Below the pieces are notes generated by a model, which made no database searches, was not told the DNA's origin, and worked only from the letters and a program-made list of their open reading frames with translations. 64,000 nucleotides of DNA from Glandiceps talaboti (taxonomy: Eukaryota; Hemichordata; Enteropneusta; Spengelidae): the NCBI RefSeq assembly GCF_964340395.1, contig NC_135569.1, positions 11,561,019-11,625,018 on the forward strand. The letters run 5' to 3'. Both the position numbers and the translations under genes were made by a program. Within the stretch, counting starts at the first letter, position 1, and each line of letters begins with the position of its first letter. Positions 43,457-57,385 of this stretch are shown here, piece by piece.

Positions 43457-43812
43457 GGCCTAAAAAAATATTATTCCGAGACCCCCCCTTGTTTTTCTTT
43501 TTTTTCACTGCCGACTCTAAACATTTGTTTATGTATTCGAGAAAAAAAGATAAAGTTGTGAAGTCTCGCGATATATAGTAGATGTTGAAACTGACATTAA
43601 CTTTAATAAAAAGACAATATAAAATTTTTACCAATCTGTAATCGCTGTACATCTAATGAGAAGAAACCAATAACACATAGACCATATGGAAAATAATGGA
43701 AATATAACTACTGACACTTGGACATGAAAAAAAAAAATAAATAAATAAAAAATCTGCCTACCCCCCTATTCTAAAATTGAGCGTAAGTGGAACCACACAA
43801 TTGTTTTAGACC
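43457..43812 (-). mobile_element. MITE family A, full-length copy (about 356 bp)
   Basis: Left end ggcctaaaaaaat and right end ggaaccacacaattgtttta gacctta form terminal repeats; internal blocks (gatgagaagaaaccaataac or close variant, accatatgg) are shared with 44783-45150, 25041-25208 and 253-337. Confidence 0.75.
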
Positions 43813-44782
43813 TTACATTAAAATATACAACCAACTGAATCACACAAAACCAATGTAAAAAAATTGATGAATGTCCATATGATGTGAAACAAGCTTAATA
43901 AAGGAAAGAAAAATGTCAAACTGTGTAATTAAAAAACACAACACCATAAACATGGTAGTTTTTATTTGTTGAAATACATGTAAGCTTAGTATGGAAAGAA
44001 AATATTCAAACCACTCAACACCATACTGGTGAAGAAAATTGTCAGGAAATGGAAATAAGATTTATAATGGAATGGAAAATGGCTAATCCATCTATGGAAA
44101 TAAGATATAACTAGTCATGATACATGTAAACTATAGGGACCATAGAAAAGAGTCTATTGAATATATTTCTATTTATATATCAGCCATCTCATCTCATGTC
44201 CATTGAATCTCATTCATTTCATTACTCTCTTATAAAATGCTATCTTACAAACAATCCATCACACAAGAAGACATGCATTTATTTACATACATTAAAAAGC
44301 CAGACAATCTATATCTACATGTACATGTGTAAACTGAAAAAGTCATGTCCATCACATTTGATTTATTTCACCAGCCACTTGCAAATTATCAACTTGCAAG
44401 CACTCCATCACATAAACAGACATGCATTTAGTCAATTTTATCCTCATGAATATTGGTGCGTTTCTACTTCCATGATTTGTCTAACAAAATCAGCCAATTA
44501 TAAATTTGTACTCTGTTTAGCCATATTTATCACCAGGAGCTAGCTAATCTAATCTCACATAAGCTGATTGCCATGTACTTTCTTTTCACATATTTGCATA
44601 AAGGCTTATTCAAATTCTTATTTTAATTAACACTATTGATTTTGATGTAGCAATATAAAAAAGTCAGGATTATTCCTGCAAAGTAAATATAACATTCTAA
44701 CAATAATTTCCTACATTGAGTTTCAAATTATGTACTGTACAAATGCTTAGGATACAGCTTCATACATATTACTGCATGTAGT

Positions 44783-45150
44783 AAGGCCTAAAGAAAAAAA
44801 ACTTGTTTGGTTCCGGTTACCCGACAAAGCTTTTGACTGCTTACCCTTAGCATTTTTTAAAACATATTTGAGGGGGAAAAAAATAAAATCGTGAAAATTG
44901 TGAAGTCTTGCAAGAAATATTGGACGTGGAAACTGACGTCAACTTAAAAAGACAATATTAAACTATTCTTCCGATCTGTAATGGCTTTACAGCTGATGAG
45001 AAGAAACCAATAACACAGGGACCATATGGAAAACAACGGAAAACATAACTACCTGAACTAGACACTCATACATGAAAAAAAAATTAAAATAAAATATACC
45101 AACCCCACCTATTCTAAAATAGCGTAAACAGAACCATACATTTTTTTTAA
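44783..45150 (-). mobile_element. MITE family A, second full-length copy (about 368 bp)
   Basis: It begins aaggcctaaag...ttgtttggttccggttac and ends gcgtaaacagaaccatacat ttttttt; internally it aligns with 43457-43812 (gtgaagtct, aaactgac, aagacaatat, gatctgtaat). Confidence 0.75.
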
Positions 45151-45393
45151 TTAGTGATATATCATTATTAATATTAATGCACTAGCAGCAATAGGCATTA
45201 AAAAAAACTGTTTTGTTTGATACAATGACTTACTTGTACTCATAATATTTTTACACCCTGCTCATTACTGAATCCCCAGTGGGTAAACATATTAGTGTAG
45301 CAGTACACATAGTAGGGTGCAATATATACCCAATCAAATTGATTTTCTGGTTCATATCCAAAAATCAGCACCCTATGAACCCCGATTTCAACT

Positions 45394-45529
<136 letters not shown>

Positions 45530-47828
45530 GAAAATAGACATCCAGTTGACAAATAGAATGTCTTATAATTGGTATTTTTAAAATTTTGAGTGAATATATT
45601 ATTATTAGTGATTGTCTGATCAAAAAAATAATACCCCAGTTACAGCAAGTCCAGGTTTTAAAGACACTGTGTTAGGAGATAGTAATAATCTTAATGAACT
45701 ACTAGACACTGTTTTCATTAATTATGAACCAATTACTATAAATGAGGATCTTTATTTCATTAATTATGTACAGATCATTTTGCGCAATGATAATTATATC
45801 ATTAATTATGTACTGTTATTATGTAACAACACATTATGCAAAACTACTTAAGTTAATGAAAAGAACAATAAACTATGAATACATGTAACAATTTGAAAGT
45901 GTCATGTATTTGTGACCATTGTAACACAGCTGATAACAGGTAAGGCTTTTTATTAATGTTCCATTAAGTGCCAAGTTTTAGATTTAAAAGCACTGTCATT
46001 GCTCTTGAAGTTATTAACTTGCTTTTTCAATTATTGTGACATAAATGTAGATATAAATATGCATCGATAATAAAATTTCAGTGAATAGTAATTTAATATG
46101 TAAGTTATTTCCTACAGTCAATGGTTGTTGTCAGTGATTGATCGTAATGTGGAAAGATAAAAACACACATTTTTATTACCACAAATTGATTTGATTATGT
46201 CAGTTTCGAGTACTTACTTTCAGATCTGTTGCCATGACAACCTCCTCTTAAGGTGTTGATTATTTGAGAGATATTATGTAAATGTCAAACACGAAAGTAG
46301 ATTATAAATGTATTGTCAGATACGACTTGAAAAGAGTCCATATAATACACAATGTTCTGACGTCAACAATTACTGCAAAACAGCAATCTAGGAACGAGGG
46401 ATCTGTATTTGTATGCAGTCGCCACACTTAAGATTGTTACATTGTACACAGGATTTGAACAACTTGTAGCAGTGTTTATGACTTGCAACAGTTGGTGTTA
46501 CAGCAATTGCTACATTGTAACATTGTGTTTGTAGTATTCTTGAAATGCTGTGAGGTACTTGCAGGCTGCAGTTACTGTTCGTGTGTTTATAGTAATGTGA
46601 CATCTTACCAGGAAATGGATGACTGATATCTTGTGATGACATAACATTGTGCATGTGATATTGAAGGTCATTTTACATGTAAAATAATTGACTTTGTACA
46701 TCTACATCAATGTGGTTGTATATGATAACCTATCACATCATATACTGCAAATCTTTGATGATTTGAGCCGTTTTTGTTGATACAAGTATATACTACAGTG
46801 AGATAGCTAGGACGTGATATCTGGTACGTACGAAGGGATTTTCATCTTGATTGAGAACGCCTCATCTGCAAGTGATGCATTGCAATCAATAAGTCATTGA
46901 GTTATTCATTCAACCATGCCCATATACTTTACCGATCAATATCCCATCTGACTAGCATGAAATGTTGAATTGTCATTTTTTGTTACATTGTCGGCAGCGT
47001 ACTAAAACAAACGTGTACATAGATTAATTTAAAATATTAGTATTTCTACCATTTGCATTATTTTAGTTTGATAAGATATAGTTATATACCAAAAACTATC
47101 GAACAAAATTAATCTGAATTTTTTTTTAAATTTAAGACAATGTTTTTCACATGTACTGCACAGAAATGCCTGAATTTTATGGTTAAGTATTATTACATAC
47201 TATCAAGTATAGTGGAATATTTAGTCAATATTTGGTATGTTTGAAAGAATTACAATTATGTGAAAAACTATAAAATGTAGTTGTGTGAAGGATTGTGAAA
47301 TCAAGTTTTTAATACCTTGTAAACTGTTGAATCACGCTGTAATGAAAGTGTCTATGACCTGAATAACAAAGAAAGACGATGTTTTTATGACAAGTCATTC
47401 ATTTTTAAAAGTCTGTCACATGAGTACATGAGAATAGAAATGATTTCCTGTAGACTGCAGCTGGCTGCCACTGGAAGTGAAATGTCATTGAATGACATGA
47501 CGATAACAGCAAAATGACTACATGTACGTAAATACATTTAAGGATATTGAAACACACTTCCTGGACTTTGAGCGTTGACAAAATTGTGTCAAATGTAACG
47601 GTCTTGTTTCATACGCAACAATGACACCAACATGTTTGATATTGTACCTCACTTCCTGGACTTATATTAAGTTGACCGAATTGTGTCATGAACAGACTCG
47701 TAATCATGTAAACTACTACGGATACTGATTCTTCAACATTCTAAATATACAATATTGGCAACATTGTATCCAGCATAAATAGTGAACAGTCTTATTTGTC
47801 AACATACAAGTATCAAAGTGAGCAGCAC

Positions 47829-47885
47829 ATGATGGAGGAACGGATAGAGTGGGTGAATAACTACCATGTTATTGCTGCATGTAAG
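47829..47885 (+). CDS. Isolated candidate first exon (weak)
   Basis: ATGATGGAG opens a 19-codon frame (MEERIEWVNNYHVIAACK) that ends at a donor-like gtagga. TATA-like ataaata lies about 50 bp upstream. No partner exon was identified, so this may be chance. Confidence 0.18.
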
Positions 47886-48369
47886 GTAGGAATTTGCTTG
47901 TACCAACCATCATGTTGTGATTGTAATTGTGCCTGTGTAAACAGTCTTGGGAAATTTCAATGCATGTAGTCAAATCAGTCTGCAATATTTTATTACTTTT
48001 GCCATTGTATCGAGGAAATTGATTTTATTTCGCACAATTGGTAGAGCCTGCAGGCAGAAACTCTATTAAAAGCAATATGAAGACATCCAGTCTACATTTA
48101 CACTGTGTCTAGCTTATACTGTTATTGTCTAACAATATCACCATGGAAAATAATTCCCAAAATCTATGATTTATTCAGTTTTTCAGGGATATTACGGTAA
48201 GATGTAAACTATCATTCATTGTCTGTGAAAACTGCGTGGGGAAAACAGTAGCTGAAGGCAATATTAAAATGATTTATTTATCAATATATTCCAACAAAAT
48301 ATCTATACTTTGGAAAAAAATGTACATGTATTGAACTAAATGTAGCAATTTTAGTATGAGTGAAAATAA

Positions 48370-48765
48370 ATGTAATGTTGCAGGGCAACAATTGTAGCAA
48401 AATACATGTAGCTGTAGAGTAGCAAGATAATTGTATCTTAGCCAGATAACTATTGTGTAGCAAGATAACTATTGTAGCAAGATACAAAACTGTAACTATT
48501 GTATTGTAGCAAGATCACTGCATTATAGCAAGATAACTATTGCAGGAAGATAACTACTCCAGCAAGATAACTATTGTAGCAAGATAGGGATTGTAGCAAA
48601 ATCACTGCATTATAGCAAGATAACTATTGTAGCAAGATAGGGATTGTAGCAAGATAACTGCATTATAGCAAGATAACTATTGTAGCAAGATAGGGATTGT
48701 AGCAAGATAACTGTATTGTAGCAAGATAACTATATCATTGTAGCAAAATAACTCCAGTATTGTAC
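48370..48765 (+). repeat. Degenerate 16-18 bp satellite
   Basis: More than 15 variants of attgtagcaagataact follow each other, with higher-order blocks (gggattgtagcaagataact, gcattatagcaagataacta). Confidence 0.9.
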
Positions 48766-49376
48766 TTTTAGCAAGATATTCAATGAATCAAAGTAACAAT
48801 TGTGGCAAAAGATATGTTAGAATAGCAGAACAACTACAATGTACTTTATAGGAAGATTTCTACTGTCACAAACAAAGCAACTTACAAAAAATTTCATAAA
48901 AATTACAAATACATGTACAACATGTACAATGTATCTTTTAACAGGATATGTCATAGATTATGATAGTAAAATAAAAAATCTGTATATAATTGTTAGAGTT
49001 CCTCATCCCACCCTCCTCCCTATAGTGGGACTGTGATGTCAGCTACACACACCTGTGTAATTGTTGATGTGTACTCTTGGAGATATTTTTGTCAGCAGTA
49101 TCATGAGGTGTTGGACCAAAGGTAAACATTTAAAACACAAGCTGGTATTGTTTGCTAAAAAGCGGTACACAGTAAATGCCTAAAATGGCAAAAATATTTG
49201 TATATTACACAATTTTCTGATAAAATGAGAAACTGGGGCATGATAGCCTAAGTCTAGAGTATTGTGCACATTACATTTTCTTGATTTTTAACCATTATTT
49301 TGTGAAATGTTCCATCATCATGTTCCTCATTGTGTGAATATTTTCATAAATTTTTGGTACCTACTGTGCTATGCTA

Positions 49377-49570
49377 CTTTACTTTATGCGAGAAGGTCAA
49401 AATAGAACAAGAAGGTTGACTTATTCTCAGTACCTGTAATAGCATTTTACCTCATGCTAGATGGTCAAAATAGAACAAGAAGGTTGATTTATTCTCAGTA
49501 CCTGCAATAGTATTTTATCTCATACTAGAGGGTCAAAATAGAACAAGAAGGTCGACTTATTCTCGCGTGT
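49377..49570 (+). repeat. About 64-bp tandem repeat, three copies
   Basis: ggtcaaaatagaacaagaag occurs at about 49395, 49460 and 49522, with ttattctcagtacctg between copies. Confidence 0.9.
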
Positions 49571-50274
49571 GCCTATAGTAATGCATGTGTAGTGAGTGGG
49601 GCAAAAGTTATGGTGTCGACCAAAAATTCTATGTCAGATACCGAGAATTAAATTCATGTACGATGTAGTTAGATAAATCACGAGAAAATTGATGAAAAAC
49701 ATACCGTATGTGTTTTTTGTTTGGTTGAATACAGCGATATGTCTGTTTGATTAGGACATCCTAACCCCTACATGTACATGTACATGCATGCAATAACCGT
49801 TAGTTGTTACACACACACACACGTGTACCAGTCTAGAGTTGTACACATACTTGTAATAAATGAGTACATTGTTTGACATCAGGTCAGGTGTTGATTTCAT
49901 TCAATTCAGATTGTACCGATTCTTATCATGTCGTCCAAGTACTCCCATATGTAGACAACCTTGTTGTTGCTATTAGCAACATTGATACAGAACTCAGATA
50001 AAATTTTGTTTATAAGTCAATGTGTTAAACATGTTGCAAAATATGGACCATGGATTACCTACCAAACATGAATTAGTCAGGGATTTGGTGCAAAAATATC
50101 ATAAAATAATAAATTTGGACATTGAGTACCACAACTGTAAGTAACCACAAGACACCATAAATATGACATAATACCAGGCCAGCATGGTAAACAGTGTCAA
50201 AAAATTTATGTATACAGATGCACTATTAGTAGGGAGCAATTTTATTTTGCCTACCTGATAAACTCTGTATTTTT

Positions 50275-50340
50275 ATTTATTTATTTTTTTTAAATTTATT
50301 TTTATTTATTTATTTATTTTTTTTTTTTTTTTTTGGGGGG
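50275..50340 (+). repeat. (TTTA)n / poly-T low-complexity tract
   Basis: Repeats of tttatttatt passing into a T-run and G-run. Confidence 0.9.
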
Positions 50341-52226
50341 GAGGGTCTCTTATAATACATAGTAACTTTTCCAAGTTGAATCCTTAGTGTTATAGAGTTC
50401 ATTTGAGAATATGACCAGATGCTCAAAATAAACAACACATGTACATGTAAATGTTGTCACTTGACACTTCGAATTAGGGTACACACATATATTTGACTAT
50501 ACATAACTCTACAGATGGCACAATCTTGTAGTGAGGGAGGGATATTGTGAAAAAAAAAAAAAAAACCCAAAAAAACCCCCAGTTGTTTTTGTTTTTATAG
50601 ATACGCACCATTGGTTGTCAATATCCAGGGATAAACGTGTAAATTGTAGTCACTGATACCAAGGAGGAAGACAAACATGAAATGTCAATTAGGTTATCTC
50701 TGTCTGATAGAATCGTCAGATTTTAGTGTCATACCAAGGCTCCAATGGTGACAATTCTCCTTATATATAAGACATTGAGACATCAACATTTTGTAGTCAT
50801 GTGTATCTCAAACTTTTTAAACTAGGGTCTCTTTGTTGATTGGCCAGTTTTTGTGAGTGACAAGTTCTATTTTGTAGATGCTGGTTGTTGATAGGCTGTT
50901 TCATTTGATTGACAGCTTTTTGTCACAATGAAAATGATATCTTCTGTGCCAATTTAGACATTGCTACACTGTATTCTGTTTACTCTGTTTTTTACAAGTA
51001 GTGGTTTTTGTTAGAAATTTAAGATAAGTGGCTAATCTTTGTTTGTTTGTTTGTTTGAAGTTGTATTCTAATATATTGATATTTTGCCCCCCATGTCACT
51101 GTGTCAGCAATTATAAGAGAGATTACTAGAAACAAGTCAACACAAGTCATCACCTTCACAAACATGTAAAAAATGGTTCAACAAACATTCAACAAAGTTA
51201 ATTATTATATGGACATGGAGAGAAAGGTACTGGCCTGTGAAGCAATGTTTGTTGGAATACATCATTTACATGTACACTTATTAAGTGATCAACTTTCTTT
51301 TACTCTGTCTGCAACTGTCCTAGCAATCTTACAGAGCATACCATCTGCCAGTGAAAACTACCAGTATTACATGTAATGTGCCATGATTGAAACCAACATC
51401 ATTTTAGCTGTACATTGTGTATCTACCCAGTATATGTATATGGTGTGATTATATGCCATAAAAACAGATTTTTACAATGTGTCAACACATGGTAATAATG
51501 ACCTCAACAAACAAACAAACTACCAGGTACTTACACAATTTTCATTTGTTTTATTCTCATAACAAGACTTTGTAGGGAAGTAATTGATATAGTTTATCAA
51601 GTTATTTTAGTTGTTGTTATAGAAAAGAAATTTGAAATAAAAGAAAAATGAGAAATCTAGTAAAATGTGACTGAAAAGTACGCAGTCCATTGATCATAAA
51701 TTGTTATGTTACCTGTTACTATTAAGTCAGTCATGTTATACTAACGACTTAACAAACGACCTACCTGTGTTTTTTCAGTACCATGATGTTTGGACATTAA
51801 GTTTAAAAAGGGTTAACTTTTCATTGAACTGAAGGTATATGACAAATATGAAACCCCCATAACCCTTCTGGATTCTCAAACCGGTGTCGTTATATGATGT
51901 AAAACAAATGTGTGTGACCACTGAATTGGCTTGATTTAACATATTATAAATATTATTTAAGATAAAATAAAACCTCCACAGTTATTATCACCAATAACCT
52001 TGGGTAGATAACAATTTATTTACTTTATTTATAATACCATAGCAACAGTAAATGAACTAGATAATCAAAACTCAACAAAAATAAAGTACAACAAAGTTTT
52101 AATCTTTTTGGAAACTTCTTTACTTGAAACCAGTTCACAGTGTAACTCCTTGATAACAGCTTGGTATAATTATTACACATATGTGGAGAAAAAAAAATCC
52201 TTTTCTCATTCAGTTTTCTGTTTGAT

Positions 52227-52621
52227 CCATCCATCCATCCACCCACCCATTCATCCATCCATCCATCCATCCATCCATCCACCCACTCATCCATCCACCC
52301 ACCCACCCATCCATTCATCCATCCATCCATCCATCCATCCATCCATCCATCCAACCACCCATCCATCCATCCACCCACCCATCCATCCATCCATCCATCC
52401 ATCCACCCACCCACCCACCCACCCACCTATCCATCCATTTATCCATCCATCCATCCATCCATCCACCCACCCATCCATCCATCCATCCATCCATCCATCC
52501 ATCCACCCACCCATTCATCCATCCATCCATCCATCCATCCACCCATCCATCCATCCATCCATCCATCCATCCATCCATCCATCCATCCATCCACCCACCC
52601 ACCCATCCACCCACCCACCCA
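52227..52621. repeat. (ATCC)n microsatellite
   Basis: Nearly 400 bp of atcc with accc and attc variants. Long open frames across it in several phases are repeat artefacts. Confidence 0.98.
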
Positions 52622-54224
52622 TTCTTTGTTTTTATTTAAGTTCCCAAATTTCAGCAATAAACCATAATTTTCACTCAGATGCAATTGTATAATCAGTGTT
52701 GTGATTTTTTCTAACCTGCCATAGAGGGCATAATTTTTTTTACTGTTTTGTAGTGTGAAGCAATATAACTTATAAGGTTGGTCGGGTCATCAGAAACATA
52801 GTATGAACAGCGTTTGACAAACTTGAAATATATAAGTATAATTGCATATTAGTATGACTGTAATTGAATTCATGAAGTGTACACCAAACATATACACTCA
52901 CTCTATACTGAAGGTCAATTGTTGGTCAATACAGTCCGCTATCATCTAAATTGAGCCATTAAACCTGTCCTTTTCAAAATGCCAACTCATAAAGTCAGCC
53001 ATATATCAGCATTGCATCTAGCAAGGACAAAGAATATAAAGTAGGACAATTCTATAGGCCAGTGTACCAAACCCCTTCATTTAGGTCAAGTATTTACACC
53101 ACCACCTATGGGCAGTAAAATTTAATGTTACTCTAAACTATTAGACATTTTGCCAAATACACTCCCCACTTCCATGATGTGTTTTTGTTTAACTTAGTTG
53201 TTTTTAACCAAGTTTTTAACAGAAAATCATAATTAAGGACAATTTATATGATACCTGTCTAAAATAAAGTTGAAACGTGTCAAAAATTTACAGAAAAACA
53301 ACATTTTTTGTCAAATAATTTTTGAGGGAAAGCAACACACTTTTGTCATCAGTGTACAAATATGTATAATTCTTATGATTTCTATCTAAAATAAAGTTGA
53401 AATTAGACAAATATTTTTAGAAAACTCAAAAATGTATTGAGTACTTCAAGCTGTAGACAGTATTTGATACTGTGTAGGTTAAAGTATAATGTCTTTCAAC
53501 TTGTCATAGTCATTGTTGTACCATGATTTATGTCTTGTTTGATGCTGGCAGTTGACCAAAAGATCCACCAGCTCAGCCAATCACTGTACTTACATCCATC
53601 ATGTGACCTTCCCAACAAACAATAGACAAACAATAAGAATTAAAAAGAACAAAAGAACTGAAGAACAATATATTGTACTTTATATCATATAAGTGTTGAG
53701 ATTTAATGATGAAACATGTTACACAGGCAATATAAATACACAAATGTAGTTTTTACAAAGTTTGCTCAAATTCTCTGGCCTCCCTCAGTAACATCTCATA
53801 TCTCTGACTTGTCTTCAATGTCATTTCTGAATAGGAGCAAATATTAACTGTTCCGTTCTTAATTCATTGAGTTGTTTTTCACCTTGAAAATGGACTTGTT
53901 CTTTATATTTCAAGTGGGTGTCAGTCTCTGAAAGCTGAAAGTGATCGATGACGGACAAGTTGAGACAGATAGCATTGAGTTGTTGTCGATGTTAGTAACA
54001 AACACCTCCACCACATGCAGTCCTTTGATTTCACCCACCAAAATACTTTATACAATAGATGAGTGATGTTTTCATCAAATGAATATATTGTATGGTAATA
54101 TGTATCCCAATAAATACCATTAACACTGCGTGTCATCATGCAGTATTGTGGGTAAAAGATAGCATGCAGTTATCTATACAAATAGTAGCTAGGGCTTCCA
54201 AGAGAGGATTAATTCAAAGTGTAT

Positions 54225-54600
54225 ACAGTGTATCACACTCCTCAGGTGATACTTTGTAGCTATAACCATACAGTATATCACACTCCTCAGGTGATACTTT
54301 GTAGCTATAACCATATAGTGTATGATAGTCCCCATACATGTAGGTGATACTTTGTAGCTATAATCATACAGTGTATCACAGTTCCCATAGCTTGGTAGCT
54401 TTGTGCCAGGTAGTGTATGATAGTCCCCATATGTGATACTTTGTAGCTATAGGCCATACAGTGTATCACAGTTCCCATAGCTTGGTAGCTTTTATGCCAG
54501 TTACAATGTATGATTAGTCCCCATAAGTGATACTCTGTAGCTTTATAAGCCATACATACAGTGTATCACAGACCCAAACTGATACTTTGTAGCTAAAGGC
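54225..54600 (+). repeat. Degenerate minisatellite, unit about 45-60 bp
   Basis: Seven or so copies of gtgatactttgtagctata alternate with cagtgtatcaca and gtccccata or gttcccatagcttg blocks. Confidence 0.85.
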
Positions 54601-56884
54601 TATGTATATTTAGACGAAACTTGTGTACAAATGTTGATAAGATGCAGGTTTAGGCGATACAACACAACATTTAATTCAGTTACACCGTAAATCAGTCAGT
54701 GTACGATGTCTGTAGGCTTGAATACATACATACATTCATTGTATTGAATAAAAAATCACAAAAATACAAGATTATGGTTTAACTTTATTTCACTCTGACT
54801 TGTGTTTGGTCTGTTCCCAGCCTACTGTGACACAGGTCCTGAAAATTACAAGGCTTGGCTAATCGTGATTTATGAATTTTTTGTAAAGTGTGAAACGTTT
54901 AGCACCAATTCATCAGATAATTGCAGCAATAATCATTATAGTTGATAGATTTAAAGTCCAACTTTGCAACTCGAACCTGATCAAGACATGTACAACACAA
55001 TAGACATTTTAATTTATGGTAATTTATGAGTAGACTAGCTACTTTGTGTGCAAACAACTTTGATGTTACAAACAGTTGACCTGTAGCTTTGGTGTTGCTA
55101 TGACAACCTGAGATTTTATGCTACCATGTAAAATGAAGTTTTTGGAACCATTCCAAGGTTGGGATACCTTAGTTACCTGTATGCCTACAACAAGTATAGT
55201 ATAACATGGGAGTGACTGGCTTGTTGTAGTGTCTTCATTTGTAGCGACTTTCTACAAATTTGTAGACAACAGAAAACTACTGAAAACACGGAATATGGCG
55301 AGTCGTACATGTAAGTTATATTTAACCTTTTCACAAACACTATGAATGTCGAGATTTTATCAAATCAAGGACTTTAGTGGCGGTTTCATGTCAGCTGTGT
55401 GGCCGCCTTTTTTTATCAAGTTAAACTTTGTTTCAACAAGTTTACTGTAACCTTACCTGGTGTCTGTATTATATTACAATATCAGTTTAGATAAGATGTT
55501 GACAACTCAAAGCTTTGATGAATGTACCCTTCATCATTTCGTCAACTCTTGTGGCTTTTTTATTTTGTTTTTTGAAACTCAACATATTTTTTGCTCATTT
55601 GTTTGATCTCGATGTCTAAATATTGTATATTATAATTACTGTTCTCGTCTCGTGTATCAAATTTTAGTGAAACATAAATAATATTGATACAATGTATATT
55701 ATTTGTTGCCATCAGTATTTGATATGTATATAAACTTAGGTTATAATGTATCTGAAGCCTTGTGGACTGGTTATTGGATGTCTGTTTGTTGTTTGAACAC
55801 AGTACTGTACTATCTGGTATAAGTATACTGTTATATAGCAGTGAGCTAGGGATTAAATTGTAGGTAGATTTATCAAATGCGATAGATAGCGTTATCCAGT
55901 ATGACATCACAAAGCGTACATAGATCAATGCATTGACACAATCTGGAGACATGCATGTCAGTTCCCATAATTTGATAAAACGCATTGAAAATCTTGGAAT
56001 ACTATTTTCGCTTGGACTTCAGTTTATCAGGAAAGGCATCGACGGAAAATATCAGAAATACATTCAAATGAAAATGATGATTTCTATGTGATAATGTCTG
56101 CAAGGGGTTGAAACTAAATGTGATTAGAATTTATACAACTTTGTTGCTTGTTAATTCATTGCTGTTAGTCCTACATGCGTTGAATGAAGAGCATTTTTTT
56201 TTTTTTACATGTAGTTAGGATTTGTCAAGAATTTATGCTATTTATACAACTGTAACCAGTTTATAAGTTTTCATAAATATCCACACACAAAGCAGTTACA
56301 TGATATACAATGTACAGTTGACTACACTGAAGTGTTTTCATTCATAAGATAAAATACTATGGATTTGAATTCAATCTGTGTTACTTATCTGCATTCTGTG
56401 TTAGGTTTTTCAAGTACGTGTGGATGATAAGGTGTATAGATAAAGGGGACCGATACTGTTGGCTTCATATCTTTTGAAATAAGTTTGTTGCATTCACCCT
56501 AGCTCCTTTCAGATTTTTTTTCAGCATCCCTGTAGATAGCATTATAGCCAGACTAAAGCTGAATGAAGTCATTGCTGTGTGACCCAAAGACATACCATTA
56601 GTCATAACTATTTTAAAGCAATTCATTTCATGCGTTGGAATTTAGTGTAGACAAGTTTACAGGCAGTACATGGTTTATGTTAAGTACACCCTTTAGACTT
56701 AGAGTTGGTGTTGTTACTTTAGAGTGGGGATTACAAGTCCCAAAGATCAACTAGTGTTCCAAGTATAGGGTAGATTAAAAGTCACACACATTAAAAGAAG
56801 CATTTTAGTTTGTACACGTTCATACACTCTATGGTTGACATGGGAGATAATCCCTAACCTACAGATCTAATAACTACATAGATG

Positions 56885-57385
56885 TGAGATAACTAACCAC
56901 TAAGTCTGCTGTTCAGGTTGTAATAGTTGATTTATCAATGTCTGCATATACACACTTGTCTAGGCATGATACTGGGTACAGCTACATGTAGCTAGCTGAC
57001 AAACCAGTGTGCATGTATGTGTGTGTGTGTGTGTGTGTGTGGGGGGGGGGGTAATGGGACAGGGTGGGGAGGGATTTGCTGGGCTATACAACTAGATATT
57101 GAGGTAACTAATCACACTAAGTCTGCTCTTCATGTTCTACTAGCTGATTTAACAATGTCTGCACATACACACTTGTCTAGGCATGATACTAGTTATACAC
57201 ATGTACATGTACCTATCTGTCATAATCTGACAAAACAGTGTATGAGTGGGGTGGGGTGGGGGTGAAAGTATTGGGATGGGGAGTGACTTGCTGGGCTATA
57301 CAAGTACATGTAGACATGAGGTACATGTAACTAACCACACTAAGTCTGCTCTTCAGATTGTAATAGCTGATTTATCAATACATTT
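56885..57385 (+). repeat. About 225-bp tandem repeat, two to three copies with G-runs
   Basis: Blocks ctaagtctgct, tgtctgca, cacacttgtctaggcatgat and tgctgggctatacaa recur near 56900, 57115 and 57340; the unit boundary carries (GT)n followed by poly-G at 57017-57050 and a ggggtggggt tract at 57247-57262. Confidence 0.8.

Noticed and set aside
46388-46654. 88-codon minus-strand open frame
   Set aside because: No splice signals in phase, no recognisable domain, length within chance expectation for this composition.
48370-48765. CRISPR-like regularly spaced repeats
   Set aside because: Units are short, adjacent and degenerate without unique spacers; the genome is animal. It is a simple satellite.
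52025-52692. Open frames rich in HPSIHP or GWMDGW, up to 194 codons
   Set aside because: Translation of the (ATCC)n microsatellite; no start context, splice signals or homology.
55295-55310. Start exon ATGGCGAGTCGTACAT followed by gtaagt, as first exon of the right-edge gene
   Set aside because: Joining it to the exon at 63735 creates TGA at the junction; the seven-base exon at 62766 fits in phase instead. It could still be an untranslated exon.
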